The position numbers and the translations under genes were made by a program. Below are positions 1 through 13,000 of a stretch of DNA of 64,000 bases, piece by piece. Below the pieces are notes generated by a model. That model was not told the origin of the DNA. It did no database searches and worked only from the letters and a program-made list of their open reading frames with translations. Origin of the DNA: Halichondria panicea (lineage: Eukaryota; Porifera; Demospongiae; Suberitida; Halichondriidae). The first letter of the stretch is position 1. Each line of letters starts with the position of its first letter. Location of the stretch: contig NC_087377.1 in NCBI RefSeq assembly GCF_963675165.1, positions 3,006,978-3,070,977 of the forward strand, written 5' to 3'.

Positions 1-2177
1 CCTGTTCTGTCGAATAATCCGTATCTCGTAGCAATCGACGTGAGCAATCAGGGTAACAAAATGCTTGGCAGAGTTGTCAATGTGAAAGGAGACGAGGTTT
101 CTCTTTACTGAAGTATCAGTGGCAAGTTTCCAAGTCATGCCCACAATGCCTTTGTCTTTACTCCCCCTTGAGACCAATTCACTGATCATGGCACAGAATA
201 TTCCAACGGGAACATATTGAGGGTCAAATGTGATCTTGATTGGAGGGGGTGTATCAATGCCAGTGGGAGGTGGTTTCGTTAGTTCCTCGCGAGATGCACA
301 CTTGAGAATAGCAGGGATAAAAAACATCGTTTCGACTTTTTCTGTGGTATGGCCTTCCTCCACTGTTGTGATTTTGGCTAAAAGGTGGGAATGTTCGAGT
401 AGTATGAGCAACTTCTCAACAGGGATCAACTGGTCTTTCTTCACACCCTGGTTTTCCTCCGAAAGGCATCGAGTGATTGTTTTCAGTGAGAATTGCCCCT
501 TGAGTATCCAATTTCTTCTCTCAGCTTCCTTGAACTGAATACGGCTGTCTTCAGAATGGAGCTCCAGCAGCGGATTGACAACGAGAACACTGAGGCTGTT
601 GAATACCACTTGGGGATCGCAAATGACAAAGTTCCCAAACCAACCATCTCTGTCCTTGATCTCTGGATGATAGATCAAAGACCCAACGTACCGATCCAGG
701 TACCAAATGGTGAATCGAACCTCCTTCTCTCTCATCTTTAACCCCTCGGTACCGATACGAATGCATTCTTCCATAGACACAATGTCAAACTCTTTTCTCA
801 GTACAGCTCCAAACAAAAGCTGTTGTGGGCGAATTCGAAGCTTGGCATCTTTGAAATAGCTATTGAATAAGCCATGAAGATGCTCACGAAGAGGTTCCAT
901 ATCAGAATCAGTGCCTTCGTAGTTGTCCACTGCTATGAACTTCTTGTCTTTTGGTTGAGAAAGTAAGTTCTCAAACTCGCTGGTAATCTTGGTCACGGCT
1001 TCGTTTTTCTCTGTCAACTTTTGCTCTAAACGGTTTTCGACATCTTTCTTGAAAGTGTCCGAGTTTAGGTGTTGGCTGACTATTTGCTCAATGGTAGCCA
1101 TATCTTCTGCACTGACGTTAGCATGCTCATCACTCTTCTGTTGAGTCAAAATGTTCCGAATTGCTTTCTTTTGTTCGTGTTCATTTAGGCTCTTGCTGGC
1201 AGTGGTACTATCGCTCTTGCAGACAGCTTTTGTTGAGGCAAAAAATTTTTCGTACAGAAGATCGACTTCAATTTGCATTGCCAGTTTATCCTTGAAAGTA
1301 CCTATGAGGGTAGCAACAGGCTTAGCAGAGCCTAGATTGCCCAGTTTACTACACAGCTCTCTGTCAATATCCGAGTCAATCTTGGTATAATGGCTGATAG
1401 CTGAGAGGATTTGAGAGAGCGTTTCTCTATTTGTGTACGTTGAATCGTATGGTGTGATCTTGTCATATCCTCGTTCGTAGGAGATTTGACACATGTCGTC
1501 GAAGTCTTTGTCCAGTCGAAAGAATACCAGGAAAATCCCTGGACCTTTGTTTAAAAATGGAAACATCTCCACGAATCCAGGCTGCCCACCTATATCGACC
1601 AGATTGAGAAGGAATTTGTTCAGCAGCTCTTTACTGTACTCTCCTGAACTCACAATACTCCGGAGTCTCGAGACAACCTTTCCAACATCTACAGTATTTG
1701 GTGTTGGTCCAGGTATTGGTGATACCGTTTCCTTGGGTACAATAGCAGCTTCACCGATCTTGAGTTGAGTTTGCTTCTTTGTGTCAGTGGTTTCTCGTGT
1801 GGGCTGTTCCTTAGGTGGACTAGTATTGCTGACAGTGCTGTCTTCAATAGGTTCACAGGACATAAGGTAAGAGAAGATAAACTGTGTTTCTTCCTCTAGA
1901 CTTGAAGATGCTTTAAATTCAAGCTTTGTTCCAGATTTGTCCACAAAGACCAATACTTGTTCATACTCGGCTAGTAATGTACTGCAACGTTTCCTTTGAT
2001 CTTCGGGCAGCAAAGACAGGTTAGTAATGGACCCAACAAGCCGCTGTCGAGTGGTCGTTTTGCCAAGACCCGAGGGACCAATGAAGTACGTCTTGAGATA
2101 GTGTAGCTCAATGGTACCACTTTTGTCGGCCATCAGCTCATCCAGTTTCTTCAAGTAGGTTTGGTTTTGAATATCGA
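1..2177 (-). CDS. Copy A: Roc-COR-type GTPase, 3' part missing (window edge)
   Basis: One long open exon runs from a splice acceptor (CTTTACAG, exon begins at 2177, phase 1) to the window edge without a stop, about 725 codons. Near its start is a P-loop, FIGPSGLGKTT. A long acidic, Ser/Thr/Pro-rich insert follows, then the switch-II-like VDIGGQPGF and the IGTFKD motif that replaces the usual NKxD of Ras-like GTPases in this group. The remainder is a COR-like region. This is the arrangement of Roco-family GTPases, which bind GTP through Roc and dimerise through COR. It is colinear with copy D (28926-31060 plus 37144-37661), about nine bases in ten identical by eye, so the missing end probably carries Ig-like and Death exons. 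The upstream exon is not certain: the phase-1 acceptor could accept the tail of gene CB. I read no frameshift or stop. Confidence 0.8.
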
Positions 2178-2734
2178 CTGTAAAGGATTAAACAATCGGT
2201 CATACATAATTATTGATGTAGTGGTAAATTTGTGGCACATTTTGTACATTAATGGTTTGGGAGCTGAAATCTGCATGTGGATCCAATTTCTGCTGAAACT
2301 ATAGATCAAGACCTCTCAAAACTTTCATTTAAATTATTCAATGATATAAAGTGATGAATGAGCATGTGCTATTCAATTTATGACAATGAAAGCACCGCGT
2401 GATGGTGCATGAAGGTGCCAAAGCTACTGTGAAAGACTACATATATAGTACGTTTCTTAGTTGGTTATTGTTTGTGTGTAGTATTATGCTAGGCATGCAA
2501 GGATTCTTGCCTTAGCTTGATTATTTACTTATTTGGTATTGTTGTGCAATAATGTATGATTGTACACCCATGCAAGGTGTTAATCCCTCTCTCCTGCTGC
2601 GTGAGATGCTGTCAAACCAGTTTAGGACCTGACAAACGGGAAGTGTTCAAAGTGTATAAAAAGGACAGTGTTTTAGAGTTGAGTTATTGTTATTGCAATG
2701 TTGTTGAATGATTAAGATTGTTGAACTGAATTGT

Positions 2735-2850
2735 TAGCCTCCTTCGCAGCCTCTCCTTTTTCTGTTCTTAGTCACACAGATAAGAATTGGAGGAACAAAG
2801 AAAGAAAGAACGAACCGTCCAAGAAAAAGGAGAGGCTGCGAAGGAGGCTA
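2735..2850. repeat. Perfect hairpin, 29-bp arms
   Basis: Arms 2735-2763 and 2822-2850 are exact reverse complements, beginning TAGCCTCCTTCGCAGCC, around a 58-bp loop. The terminal TAGCCTC/GAGGCTA is shared with hairpins elsewhere in the window, which suggests a small non-autonomous mobile element. Confidence 0.85.
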
Positions 2851-2869
2851 CTGAATTATGAGAACCTAA

Positions 2870-3076
2870 TACCGTATAGCGGGTAATTTTCGGGGGACAA
2901 AATATTCGTGGTTCAGTATTGAGACATTTCGTGGATAATATTTTCGTGGTTGCTGCTTGGATTGTAGGTAAAGGTAGGCAAGGTCGCTTCATTCGTGGGT
3001 AAAATATTCATGGTCAGACCCCCAACCACGAAAACCACGAATATTTTTCCCCACGAAAATTACACGCTATACGGTA
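2870..3076. mobile_element. MITE of the TACCGTATAGCG family
   Basis: The ends are inverted repeats: TACCGTATAGCGGGTAATTT on the left and its near-exact reverse complement on the right. Inside, motifs such as ATATTCGTGG and CCACGAATAT are themselves mirrored. Related copies lie at 16617-16864, 20114-20342 and 21604-21782, with a partial one at 19000-19097. It has no coding capacity. The transposase superfamily is not identified; the TA at each end would fit a TA target site. Confidence 0.8.
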
Positions 3077-3284
3077 GTCTAGAGATGGATCTTTTACAGC
3101 TATATACATAACATAAAGCTACAAATAGCTTTTATAATAATTATACACACATTATAATTTTTATAATCATGATGATGGAACATTAATTTTTGCTGCAGCA
3201 TGCAGGAGAATCCAGAATTAGCAGGTAGCCTCGTCAACCATAAACGGCTTGTCTCGAGGCTAAATAGCAGGGAAACTCATAAAG

Positions 3285-3690
3285 TGGATAATGATCAACC
3301 ATGATTGTTGTAAAAACGATTGATGCCAACATTTTAATGGCTGCATCAGCAGAGCCTTGCAGCTCTCTAGTCTTCTCACTCTTGCAGCTACCAATAGCCA
3401 GCGTTCTAGTGCAGAGCTAACTACTAAGTATATAGAGTAGCAACATGCACTCGGTGAACATGTTTTGCTATGCACTCTTCTGAAAAGGCTGCAATGACAT
3501 TCCAAGTAAGCAAAACTAGGCATAACTTGAGACCGAAGCATTATTTTACAAATCCAAGAATTACAATCCAAGAAAACATGATTAGAAGCCTATAGAAACT
3601 CTTACTTGCACTTCATTAATCCTTGAGCAGCTGTAGCAGTCTACACAGACACACATACAAACACACTACCGTATATATACCTCGCTTCGG
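3285..3690 (+). repeat. Dispersed ~400-bp repeat (family 2), full copy
   Basis: It runs from GATCAACCATGATTGTTGT through GAGTAGCAAC and CTTGAGCAGCTGTAGCAGTC to ACACACTACCGTATA and TACCTCGC. The same order of landmarks recurs at 50214-50480, 51615-52060 (opposite strand) and 52520-52855, with a diverged relative at 22085-22270. The open frame on its minus strand is not conserved between copies, so I treat it as non-coding. Confidence 0.75.
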
Positions 3691-3699
3691 TGCGCATGC

Positions 3700-4030
3700 A
3701 TATTGACAATGATAAAATGAAAGAATCACAAAGTACGCAGTAAGTGATCGAAGTGAGCATTCCATGATAGTAATATTAAATATAAACTATCTTCATACGA
3801 TATTACAATGGCAAGGTTAGCTGCGAAGTTGCTTCGTTCTCAGATTCTGTGTCCCGTTAATTGTTACTGACTCAGCAACACTTTCACCCGTTTTAAAATT
3901 GTACAGCAAATCGTAATTACAACGCGTATAATTATGAATATAACATGTGCGTTCAATTCCAGTTGACATGCAAGAAATATATTAATGTTCTGTTTGCGTA
4001 AAAACGACAACGTGACGTGCAATGCAAACG
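3700..4030 (+). repeat. Dispersed ~340-bp repeat (family 3)
   Basis: Its core contains GGCAAGGTTAGCTGCGAAG, TTCTCAGATTC, AGCAACACTTTCACC and TCCAGTTGACA in that order. The same landmarks occur at 42580-42925 and 58936-59290. The copies differ by many substitutions and small indels, so the family is not young. No coding potential is seen. Confidence 0.75.
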
Positions 4031-4107
4031 GTAATACGGGAACTTTATTCTGACAGCTACTGCATGTATGTTATATTACTCATGCACAAGGGATGTACGT
4101 TATAGTT

Positions 4108-4162
4108 AGAACATGGGCATGAGGTATCTATAACCATAGATACCGAATGCACATGTTCTAAC
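4108..4162. repeat. Imperfect hairpin
   Basis: The arms read TTAGAACATGGGCATGAGG and, in reverse complement, TTAGAACATGTGCATTCGG, and meet at a short AT-rich centre (GGTATCTATAACCATAGATACC). Confidence 0.7.
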
Positions 4163-5937
4163 TGATTTAGATCCCAAAACCTATATATTGGCTACTAGAA
4201 ATGCACTAGCTTAGCAACAGTCAATCTATATAAACAGCCAACCTAGCAACTGCATCATTATTTTTGTGAAAACTAATCTGAAGTTGGCATCTCTGTGTCT
4301 CTACTAAATCTGTGGTCTCTATTCAAGTCAATCCTGTTCCTCCACCTCAGTTTGATGGACAAAATTATAGTCCTAGCTCCACCCACAAAATGGAAACATC
4401 CAGCTCCTCCCCCAGTTTTGCAGCAAACAAGCCCAGCACACTTCCCAAGAAACAAGCGGCTCGTACTACTCTCACAAAGCGAAAGGAAGGCACCTAAGCT
4501 ATAATTTGCAGCTAACAAGCCCAGCAAACGAGCGGCTCCTATACCACTCTTGAACAAAGCGAAACGAACTTTAGGAAGAAGCCAAAGCTAGAATCCTAGC
4601 ACTTCCATACATCCAGCTCCTCCCCCATGCAGCCTTGCAGCAAAAAAGCACAGCACTGCCCAAAAAACGAGCGTCTCCTACTACTCTCGAACAAAGCCAA
4701 AAAAAGAAACTAGAGCTTCTCTCTTTCATTCTAGTTCTGTTATTATATTACTAGACAAAGCATCTAGCTACAATAATTTTTATGTTATTACATGTGTATC
4801 TTCTTGTAAATCACAATACAATGTACAATGTTGTAGTTTATACCCCAAAGCAATCTATAGTACCGGTACTATAGCTCATAGTTCCCTGCTAAATATACAC
4901 TCAAATGGGATATAATGCAACGAGTGGTGCAAGCTGGGCTGTACATGCTAATGCCTATAGCTCTCGCCGTTGTTTTGCTTTCGCTTAGAAGAGGTGACGA
5001 GGTACGTTATTATTGTTGATTGCAATTGTTGACAGAATTGAATTACACACAGTCATTATAGGAGAGGAGCTAAATGGGACTTATCTGATGGCTTGATGAG
5101 TAATCTTCAACGATTCTGAAGCAACTGCATGTTAACCAGTAAATATGATGATTTTATATGGTAGCATAATTATAGGCGTATAAAAGAAGGCGTCCTAATG
5201 GAGGCTGGTTCTATAATTAGAACGATTACGGTACTGGCTGTACAAATAATGGCTATATAGCTGTGGCTTTAACTGACTCTTGTAGCTAACAAAAAGCTAG
5301 CGCAGTGCACTTGCAACAGAGAATTGCCAAACAACAAAACCACAATCAGATAAATTATTATGAATATCATTATCAGTTGAGGAGTTTACTTTGAACTTTT
5401 CCAAGAGTACTTAACTTGGCACTTCAATAGAGCCAACTGAACATTTTCTCTATAGGCATACTCCCTCTCCCCCAAAGAACGTAAGTTACATGCATGATAT
5501 TTGTACACTGCAGTTAAGCATTTTTGAATGCATTTATCTATGTTCATAGACTATACTATAGCCTATACTATAGACTTTTCAAGAATGGTATCATAAAGTA
5601 TCCATTCTGTAGGTATCTAAAAAAATATGAGTGAAACTAATAGAAGTGCACTGCTCTGAGAATATCTATATATAATCGCTTGTTGCCCAGTGAGTGGGCA
5701 GATCAAAGCAATCCAGTGCTCAGTATATGGCATGTTGCATCACTGCCGCTCTAGATCTCAATTGAGAAAGACGGCCTGGGTATATACACTGTCTGTGCAT
5801 GCGTCAATTGCCCCTCTCGATTATACAAAAAAGGGGATTTCTGAGTTACGATGCAGTTATATATTAATAATAGTTGCCTCGCGCTAAGGTGCTTGGCAAA
5901 TAAATGTGAAAATTCAAGGAGAGAATTTTCTGCATAA
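4163..5937. other. Gene-free stretch with a degenerate duplicated segment
   Basis: A unit containing CATCCAGCTCCTCCCCCA, then AAACAAGCCCAGCA and GAGCGGCTC, occurs about three times in decayed form between 4400 and 4710. The fragment CGAGTGGTGCAAGCT near 4920 belongs to a short dispersed repeat seen also near 13525 and 21528. I see no exon. If gene CB reads on into copy A, this is part of an intron; otherwise it is intergenic. Confidence 0.5.
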
Positions 5938-8900
5938 TTATAAGTACACAGAATGTTGCCTACTTGTTTGAGCATTCAGGACTTCATTTAATCCACTCTC
6001 ATACAAGACAGTGACGAGTGTATCTCGAGTAGCGTCTTGTCCATTTCTTTGCTTCCACTCATAGAAAAACTGACAAATCTGCTCTTTCAGATCTCGTTTA
6101 TCGGCATATTCAATCGATTGAATGTCAGTTTCTGTAAAACCAAGACCTCTGGCTAGGACCATCCAATCTTGTCCAATGTGGTCAGAGATTTCCTTGATGA
6201 GTGCATCCACCGACTCTACAGCATACTTAGCATCAGGGGACTCCAAGATTGATGGGTCCATTGCAATGGGATTAAGCCCTGTAATGGTTGAGGAGGACGG
6301 TGCACATCTCTTAAGCTCTTGAACAATTTCATCATGTCCTCGGTGCTCTTCACTGGTATTAAACAAGCAATCGTAGAGTAGGTCAAAACCATTTTCACCT
6401 CCATTTCTTTTTGTTAGATTGAAAAGATTAGTTATCTTAGTTAAATTGTCAAGATACAATGATTGTACAGAATCGACGTCAGCCATATGTACCAGACGAT
6501 ATTTTAGCAAGTATGGAAGGAGTGTGGATATGCTAACAAAGAGTATAAGGCTTGGGAGACACTCTTTAAAGACATCTTCAGTCATGTAACGTTCAATTAG
6601 GGAAGTATCTGAGGATCAAAGAAAACAGTGGTATACATATACAGCCTAACAAAAACGATTGGAATAGTATACATAGCTATAATATAGTGTGATTTCAATC
6701 GCAAAAGGCCTCTATGCTGAACGTTTACAGCCTCTAAAGAAATTATACCTGATTGTTTCAAATACAAGAAGACTTGTTGAACCTCCTTCCAGCTAGGGTT
6801 GTGATGTGTGTGGAACCATTTTCTGATCACCTCCATTAGTGCTGCATCTGTGTCTTGGCGGTACTGTACTGTTATTGTTTCCAACACATCATTTTCCAAT
6901 TTGAAGAAAATACCTACTTTGTACCACGAATTTGACCATGGGATGAGCACAGCAAACACGTTGTGAACGGTAAGTGTGTCAGCACCTATTAATTAATATA
7001 ATTATAGGAACATAATAATATTATCATATTTTTTATTAATATTGAAGTAACTTACCATTACGATTAATAAACCAGATTTCTTGAACAGAAAGAAGTGCAA
7101 GTATTTCATTTGTAGCAGAACATCTCCAGTGATCCTCTGTGCTAGGAACGATCATGTGTGTGTAGTTAACCTGACCACATGTACAATGAAACCCCACAAC
7201 AGGAACAGCTTGGCTAGAAATGTGAAATGCTTCCGCGGCTTTATTTAAACCATTAACAATTGCTGCTCTGATAGATGGTAGAATCTCATAATCTTGCATT
7301 GAAGTGACATAAACAGTCATTTCAGTATTTTCCTGTCTATACAAAGTAATGAGAACATTCAGTCCAGGTAAAATGAACTGCACGCAGTTTTTGAAAACTC
7401 GAAATTGAGGAGCCTTAATTTTCCATGGCCATGGGTGACTATTGCACTGTGAGCACAAGTAACACATTATGTACTCAAAAATGCCACGGGATAATGAACA
7501 CTGGATCACAAGCGGAGCAACTTTGGTGTCATTTGCACTGAAAATAGAGCTGAGAGTTTCAACACTGACTTTTCCCCTCAGTAAACATGGCATCAAGAAT
7601 AACGAAGTTTCCAGCTCAGTTAATATATGCAAATCTTTGAAGAGGGACATTGCTTCTTTACATGTGAACAATCCTCCATACATTTTTTCACAAGCTTCAA
7701 ATGCAGTGAGGGGAATAATAGCTCCTTGATTATGCTGCATGGCATAAAGATTTATCTGGGCAATCAATTCGATCAATACAATGGAATCTTTAAATATCAC
7801 ATTTGGAAGGACATTGCCATAATATAGAATCAAGCCACTCATGTGCAAGTTAAGTAAGGCAAGTTCAAGATCAGTGTTAGATAGTCTGAATTTGGTGGCA
7901 ATAATCAATACTTCTTGTTTGCTAATAAATTTCCGATTGTATTGTCGCATTACTTTCTTGATAGCGTGACCAAGCATGTGCCAGGATAGAGAGACTTGCT
8001 TCAATTCAATCAAAGCCAACGATGATACTAGATGCTGCTCAATGTTTTCTATTTCACTCCTTGATATTCCAACTTCAAATATTGCTTGTTTTCCATCCTC
8101 ATCTGTAATGAACTTTGCCTGTCCAATATCCCTAAAAATAATCTCACTCATTCTCTCATTAGATTCAATCGACTCAACTTCTGCGTGCTTTCCAACTACC
8201 AGCAATTTTGTTGCTAGTACACTGATGTCTTTTAATAGTTGCTTGCTAGTGACTTGTATTTTATCTCCAGAAACTGAACTGTCCTGTTCTTTTTCAAGAT
8301 ATTGGCTCATACTAATAGAGTTAATGCCTATGGCAATCCCTTGAAGGAAAATCGGTAGTACATCCAACAACCAAACATCAGAGCAGCATACGCAATTAAT
8401 AATAGTCAAATTATCGAAATCTGTTGTAAGCGATCGATCACGATTGACCATTAGTTGCATAATTTTCTTAGAAGAGACACATTTTAATATACTATTCTTA
8501 GATATTGGCTCATAGATTATAGAAGTGAGATGCTGTGGGGAATTTCCAGCAGGTATCGATCTTGGAACTTCTTTACCAACAGATTGAATAGGTTTTTCTT
8601 GCTTACTTGGATTATTTTCAGGATTTTCACTTGATGCTCCCTCGGGTCTTTGTTGTATAGAATGTTTGTCTGACTCGTCCTTTTCAGCTCGAGCAAGCAC
8701 TATTTCCAAATCACTTGATGCTTTGGGTCCTTCTTGCTTAACACTTTTATCTGACTTATCATTTTCAGCTCCTTTTGGAGTTTCTATTGCAGTAAGCTCC
8801 GTATCCACATTGCTTGGTGCTTCTTTAGGTCCTTGTTGCATAGAATATTCATCTGACTCGTCAATTTTAGGAGTCTGTACTGCAGCATTACAAGCAAACA

Positions 8901-11900
8901 CCATATCTAAATCGTCATCTTGTAGAGTTATAAGATGTTTACCACTGACAGTGTAGCAACTAAATTCAAAGTTAGCCGGTCCAGGTTGAATGGAATCCAG
9001 TGAACGCATTGACTCAAAAGGCGTGACATTTTTATCCATGATCAATCGCTTGTAAGCATAGACATCTGATTCTGGCAGTCCAGTAAAAAGGATTGTTGTG
9101 AATCGCACACCAAATTTGCTTCCTTCCATTGCAGCTCCAAATCTAGCCTCAGCATCTGCAAAAGGAATTAGTATATTGGGCAGTGTAGTAATACCCAAAT
9201 AATTATACTTACCTTCTAGAGTAGCTATCTTTGGATGATGTTCATCAGTCAACCATATTTTGTGGACAGCAGTGAGCTCCATTTGTTTGCCAGTATGTTC
9301 ACCACATGGTATATGGTTATCAGTTGCAAATGGCAAATATTTGAGAAAGTGGATGCTACATGAATGCTCGGAGCAAGAACACACAAATGTTAAGCGCATC
9401 GATTTCGCATTGATAACTCTTTGCAGCTGCACATTCAGAGTGGATACAATTTGAAGACATAAGTCAGGCTGAGGAATATTGTCATCAGTAAGTCCATCAA
9501 AGTGAGCTCGAACACAGTCAATAAACTCAGTAAATACAAGCCGAAACTGGTTATTAATTTCAAACGACACCATGTTCTTACAATTTATAAAATTGGGTGA
9601 CAGTTTCCATATTATTATGCCTTTTTTGATTCCAGAAAGTACGGTCATTAGTCTTGGGAAAAAACCTGGTGGTATAAACTTAGAAATTGGAACCAAAAAC
9701 AGTGGTGCCACTTGTAACTCGGCTGGTAATACAGAACAGGCTGAAATTCTCGTACCAAATACATGCTGATGATTAGGTAGTACAGAACAGGCTGAAATTC
9801 TTGTATGAAATACATGCTGATGATTAGGACAAATGGGAAGCACTTGGAGCATAGACGGAATAAAGTAGCTTTCCAGTAAAGGCATATGCATTGCTAAATG
9901 GTGTTCATCAAAGAAGTTTAGAATCCATGATAGCGGGAGACCAGTCTTACTATCCTCTAGAAGCTTTTTACCAACTTGGACATTCAGAATACCCCGTGTT
10001 TGAAGACTCTTCCATTGCTTAGGATGATCCTTATACACTTGGGGATCAAGAATAGTTCCAAGAATGGAAAGTAGGTTCTTAGGCTCAACAAAAACATATT
10101 CTTGGAGCCTTTTCTTGTCGTGATACCATATGAAGATACCAAGTTCATGAAAATAGCAGAGAGCTGCTCTAAGGTCTGTTTTACACTTTTTAGCTATTTC
10201 ACTAGCTTTTTCAAATGTCACAATTCCTGTGCAAGGCTGTTGTAAACGTGATTCTCGTTCTAGATCAATCTTGAAAGCAACCCATTTCCTAGGTATCTTT
10301 GCTTTGGCACTTTTTGTGCAGGAAATTATTTGCTCTCGCAAAATTTTCATTCCAGGATCATCATACTTCGCTCCTGATTGTGTGTTGTCTATCTCGAACA
10401 TAACAGAGCTGGGTGTAGAAGCTGAAGGCAAGATTATCTTTTCATGAAAGTTCGTTTTTAGAGAGTTCAGATTGAGTTTTAACTGAAGAAGCATTTGATC
10501 CAAGTCTTGCTTGTCATCTATTTTAATCTGATCTTTGAAAGTACCGATAAAGGCTATTTTAGGAAAAACCGTTCCACTAGCTAATTCGAATACTCTCTTC
10601 TTTAATATATCTGGAAGGTTGCTGAGATGCACATCCAGTGAATTAGAGTCTAAGAAGGAAAGACATCGATACAGGTAATCAGTATATGTGTAAGGAGACT
10701 CTCTCTCTATTTCAAGTGGGCAGGTAGGTCTAATGGAAGCGTTAGAATTATCCAACAAATCACAAAGTCGAACAACAATACCATAAATGGATCTAAATTT
10801 GGCGAAGCAAGGAAGAAGATCTTGAAACATTGGTTGCCCTCCTGTGTCCCAGAGAGTGAGATAAATATTATCTGGGTCGCTCTTATAAACGCTGTCGTAC
10901 TTCTTAAATACCACGGCGCTTTTCTTGGAGTCTATTGTACTTTCAAATGTTTCTTGATATAGCAGCTCTTGCTCCATTATGATTGTGCTTTTCTCCTTAT
11001 CATTAAAGGGAATGTTCTGAAGATGCTTTCTGATGGACGTCTTTCCAACTCCCGTGTGCCCAATGAGAAGCATGTGCAAATGTGGTACCTCCAAATATTC
11101 GGAATCTGCTAGGTCAAGAGTAGCTTTCATTTCCAGTCTGGTTTTCTCCAACTCTAAATCGTATGAGATAATTGCTGTTTACTTATATAATATAATTTAC
11201 TTACTTACCTAGTATGTGTTCTAGTTCTTTGGCAACATCTGCTGTTACAGTACTTGAGGAGCCTAGTTTATCGTCTGGGAACCACCTGTGCTTGAAAATG
11301 TTGAAGAGAATGTGGTTTTCAGGTAGTTTGGAATTGCTGTTGCACTGTTTATGATGAACCATCAAAAGAAGACTGTCGTTGAGCCAATTCAAGCTAGGTA
11401 CTTCAGGTTTGATTTTGGGTTCCAATTGATGGAAGTACGATTGCTCATATATAGGTAAAAACATTGCATTTGTGTCATTAGTACTAGATTTTTGTACAAA
11501 CAGAGATTCTGTAGTCAATTGAAGGGTAATATTTGGTGAGAACCCAAGAACACTAATAGCAGCATTCAATAACAATGAAAGCTGTTGTATTTCAGATAAG
11601 GCCTCAGATGAAAAGCAATACTCTTTTAATGGTTGCTGAACTTCAAACAGGACAACAGGGTGTGAATAGAGTTTAGTATCAAAATGAATGCATTTTGCTG
11701 GCATTACATTGGGCTTATTTTTTTGCACATCTTCAATGTATTTGGTGAATTTCAGTTTATCACCTTCGCCATTGTATACTAATGCCATACATTGCTGTCC
11801 ATTGTGAAGAGCTTTCCAGAGCGAGCATGGAGACACGTCTAGGTCCATTTCCTCTTGTAGTTCAAGTTTAGTTTCACAAAAAGTGTTGAGAATTTGATTG

Positions 11901-12093
11901 TAGGTTACTTCCACTTCAGATCCAGGACCTAAAATAAAATTAACTATCATACTGAATAATCTAATTTACTTGCCTGTAAAAGTGTATTCAATGTCCGTGG
12001 TATCAATATCTGCCTCTTCTCCATCACTTGTCTCATTGTCTGCTTCACTACATGTACTGCCCATCCCACTGCTATCGAGACTAGACACAGAAC
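5938..12093 (-). CDS. Gene CB, main body: Roc-COR GTPase with Death, CARD and Death domains
   Basis: Exons (minus): 12093-11974, 11928-11209, 11153-9213, 9155-7056, 6985-6749, 6608-5938 (stop). All junctions are phase 1 except the 57-bp intron 9212-9156, which is in frame and could be read through. The first of these introns has a GC donor (ACAG|GCAAGT). The third exon opens with the Roc P-loop GHTGVGKTS, then DTGGQP and IGTFKD; COR and a Ser/Glu-rich linker follow. Exon 6985-6749 is a Death domain (motifs WYKVG, NPSW). The last exon holds a CARD (LLPYLLKYRLV, GFDLLYDCL) and a second Death domain (DWMVLARGLGF, RDLKEQICQFF) close to the FADD/CRADD type. Such proteins are thought to assemble death-fold complexes; nucleotide-controlled sensing is an inference. 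The 5' half is probably 16079-19655, joined by a phase-1 intron. Confidence 0.85.
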
Positions 12094-12299
12094 CTGCATA
12101 AATTAACAAATGACATGCATAGCTTACATGTACCGTATATACTAGTATATACTTATACCACACTTACGTCACCACTCATTGGTCAACAGCTGTAGGATAT
12201 TATAGCATACAGCCCCAGGCATGCACAGTTTTCAAGTTGTTTTTTCATTTGTTCAAGAAAGTAAGCAAAGCCATGCTTGACGGTTCTAAAACTCAAAGC

Positions 12300-13000
12300 A
12301 ACGGCAGAAACACGGAAGCTGCTCTCCAACAAGATGGCTAAGCTTCCATGGCACGGTTAAGATACATTTTATCCAAGAAATCTTGCAACTCCAGTAAGGG
12401 ACGTCGAATGGTCAACGCTTGGACCAAGAAAGCTCTTGAGCATCTGTATATATAGGAGTTGACGTGTTGCTCAACTAGCTCTTTGATGGCTACAAAATCC
12501 GGCATAGTCTTGTTCTTTTTGCAGTCTGCATCATGGATTGAATTGTTGCTAGGGGGAGGCAGTGGTGTAGGTAGAGGGGGGCTAACAAGGCTAGAGCCTC
12601 CCCCCTTTTGTGCTCCAACTTAGCTTAAATCACTGTAATCTTTCGATCTATTCTGCACTGTACTGCATGCATGCATAGTTATTAGAGAACGATGTTATTC
12701 AATGGATATGGGCAGGGCCATCTAATGCTGACTGCTGAGGAAAAGTGATGACCTTTTTTAGGTAAAATGTCATGTTATTCAGCGCCTGCTCTGCATGCTC
12801 AACCGATTTGAGCCCTTCCCATCCTGGCTACGCCACTGGGAGGTCCTCTTATAGTGCTGCTGTCACGTGGTATAAGTCAGATATGCCACATCTACTCGGA
12901 GGATATTCACCCCATATATCCTCCGCTACCGTGGTTACTCCGAGGCGGAGCGGAGGATATATGGGTGCATTTCCTTCTCTTAAATGTAGTATATCCTATT
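12300..13000 (+). repeat. Dispersed repeat carrying a nested MITE
   Basis: Segment 12315-12520 recurs inverted at 46193-46390 (shared TCTCCAACAAGATGG, AGTAAGGGACGTC, AAATCCGGCATAG). Segment 12500-12559 plus 12839-12980 recurs at 18748-18985 without the interruption. It sits inside the long intron of gene CB. No open frame is shared among copies. Confidence 0.7.
12560..12838. mobile_element. MITE, CAGTGGYGTAG termini, 5-bp target duplication
   Basis: The element begins CAGTGGTGTAGGTAG and ends CTGGCTACGCCACTG. It is flanked by GGAGG on both sides (12555-12559 and 12839-12843). The related uninterrupted site at 18825-18835 has a single GGAGG, which confirms the boundary. A second full copy is at 51108-51406 in opposite orientation, a fragment at 53445-53545, and a relative at 24708-25550. 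Confidence 0.85.

Noticed and set aside
3260-3571. 103-codon frame on the minus strand
   Set aside because: Entirely inside the family-2 repeat and broken in the other copies.
4295-4557. Short frames on both strands rich in Pro/Ser/Lys
   Set aside because: They fall in a decayed tandem duplication; none is maintained across units.
12097-12163. ATG upstream of exon 12093 as start of gene CB
   Set aside because: The peptide MWYKYILVYTVHVSYACHLL is encoded by AT-rich intron-like sequence ending in a good acceptor (TTATGCAG); phase instead supports splicing from 16079.
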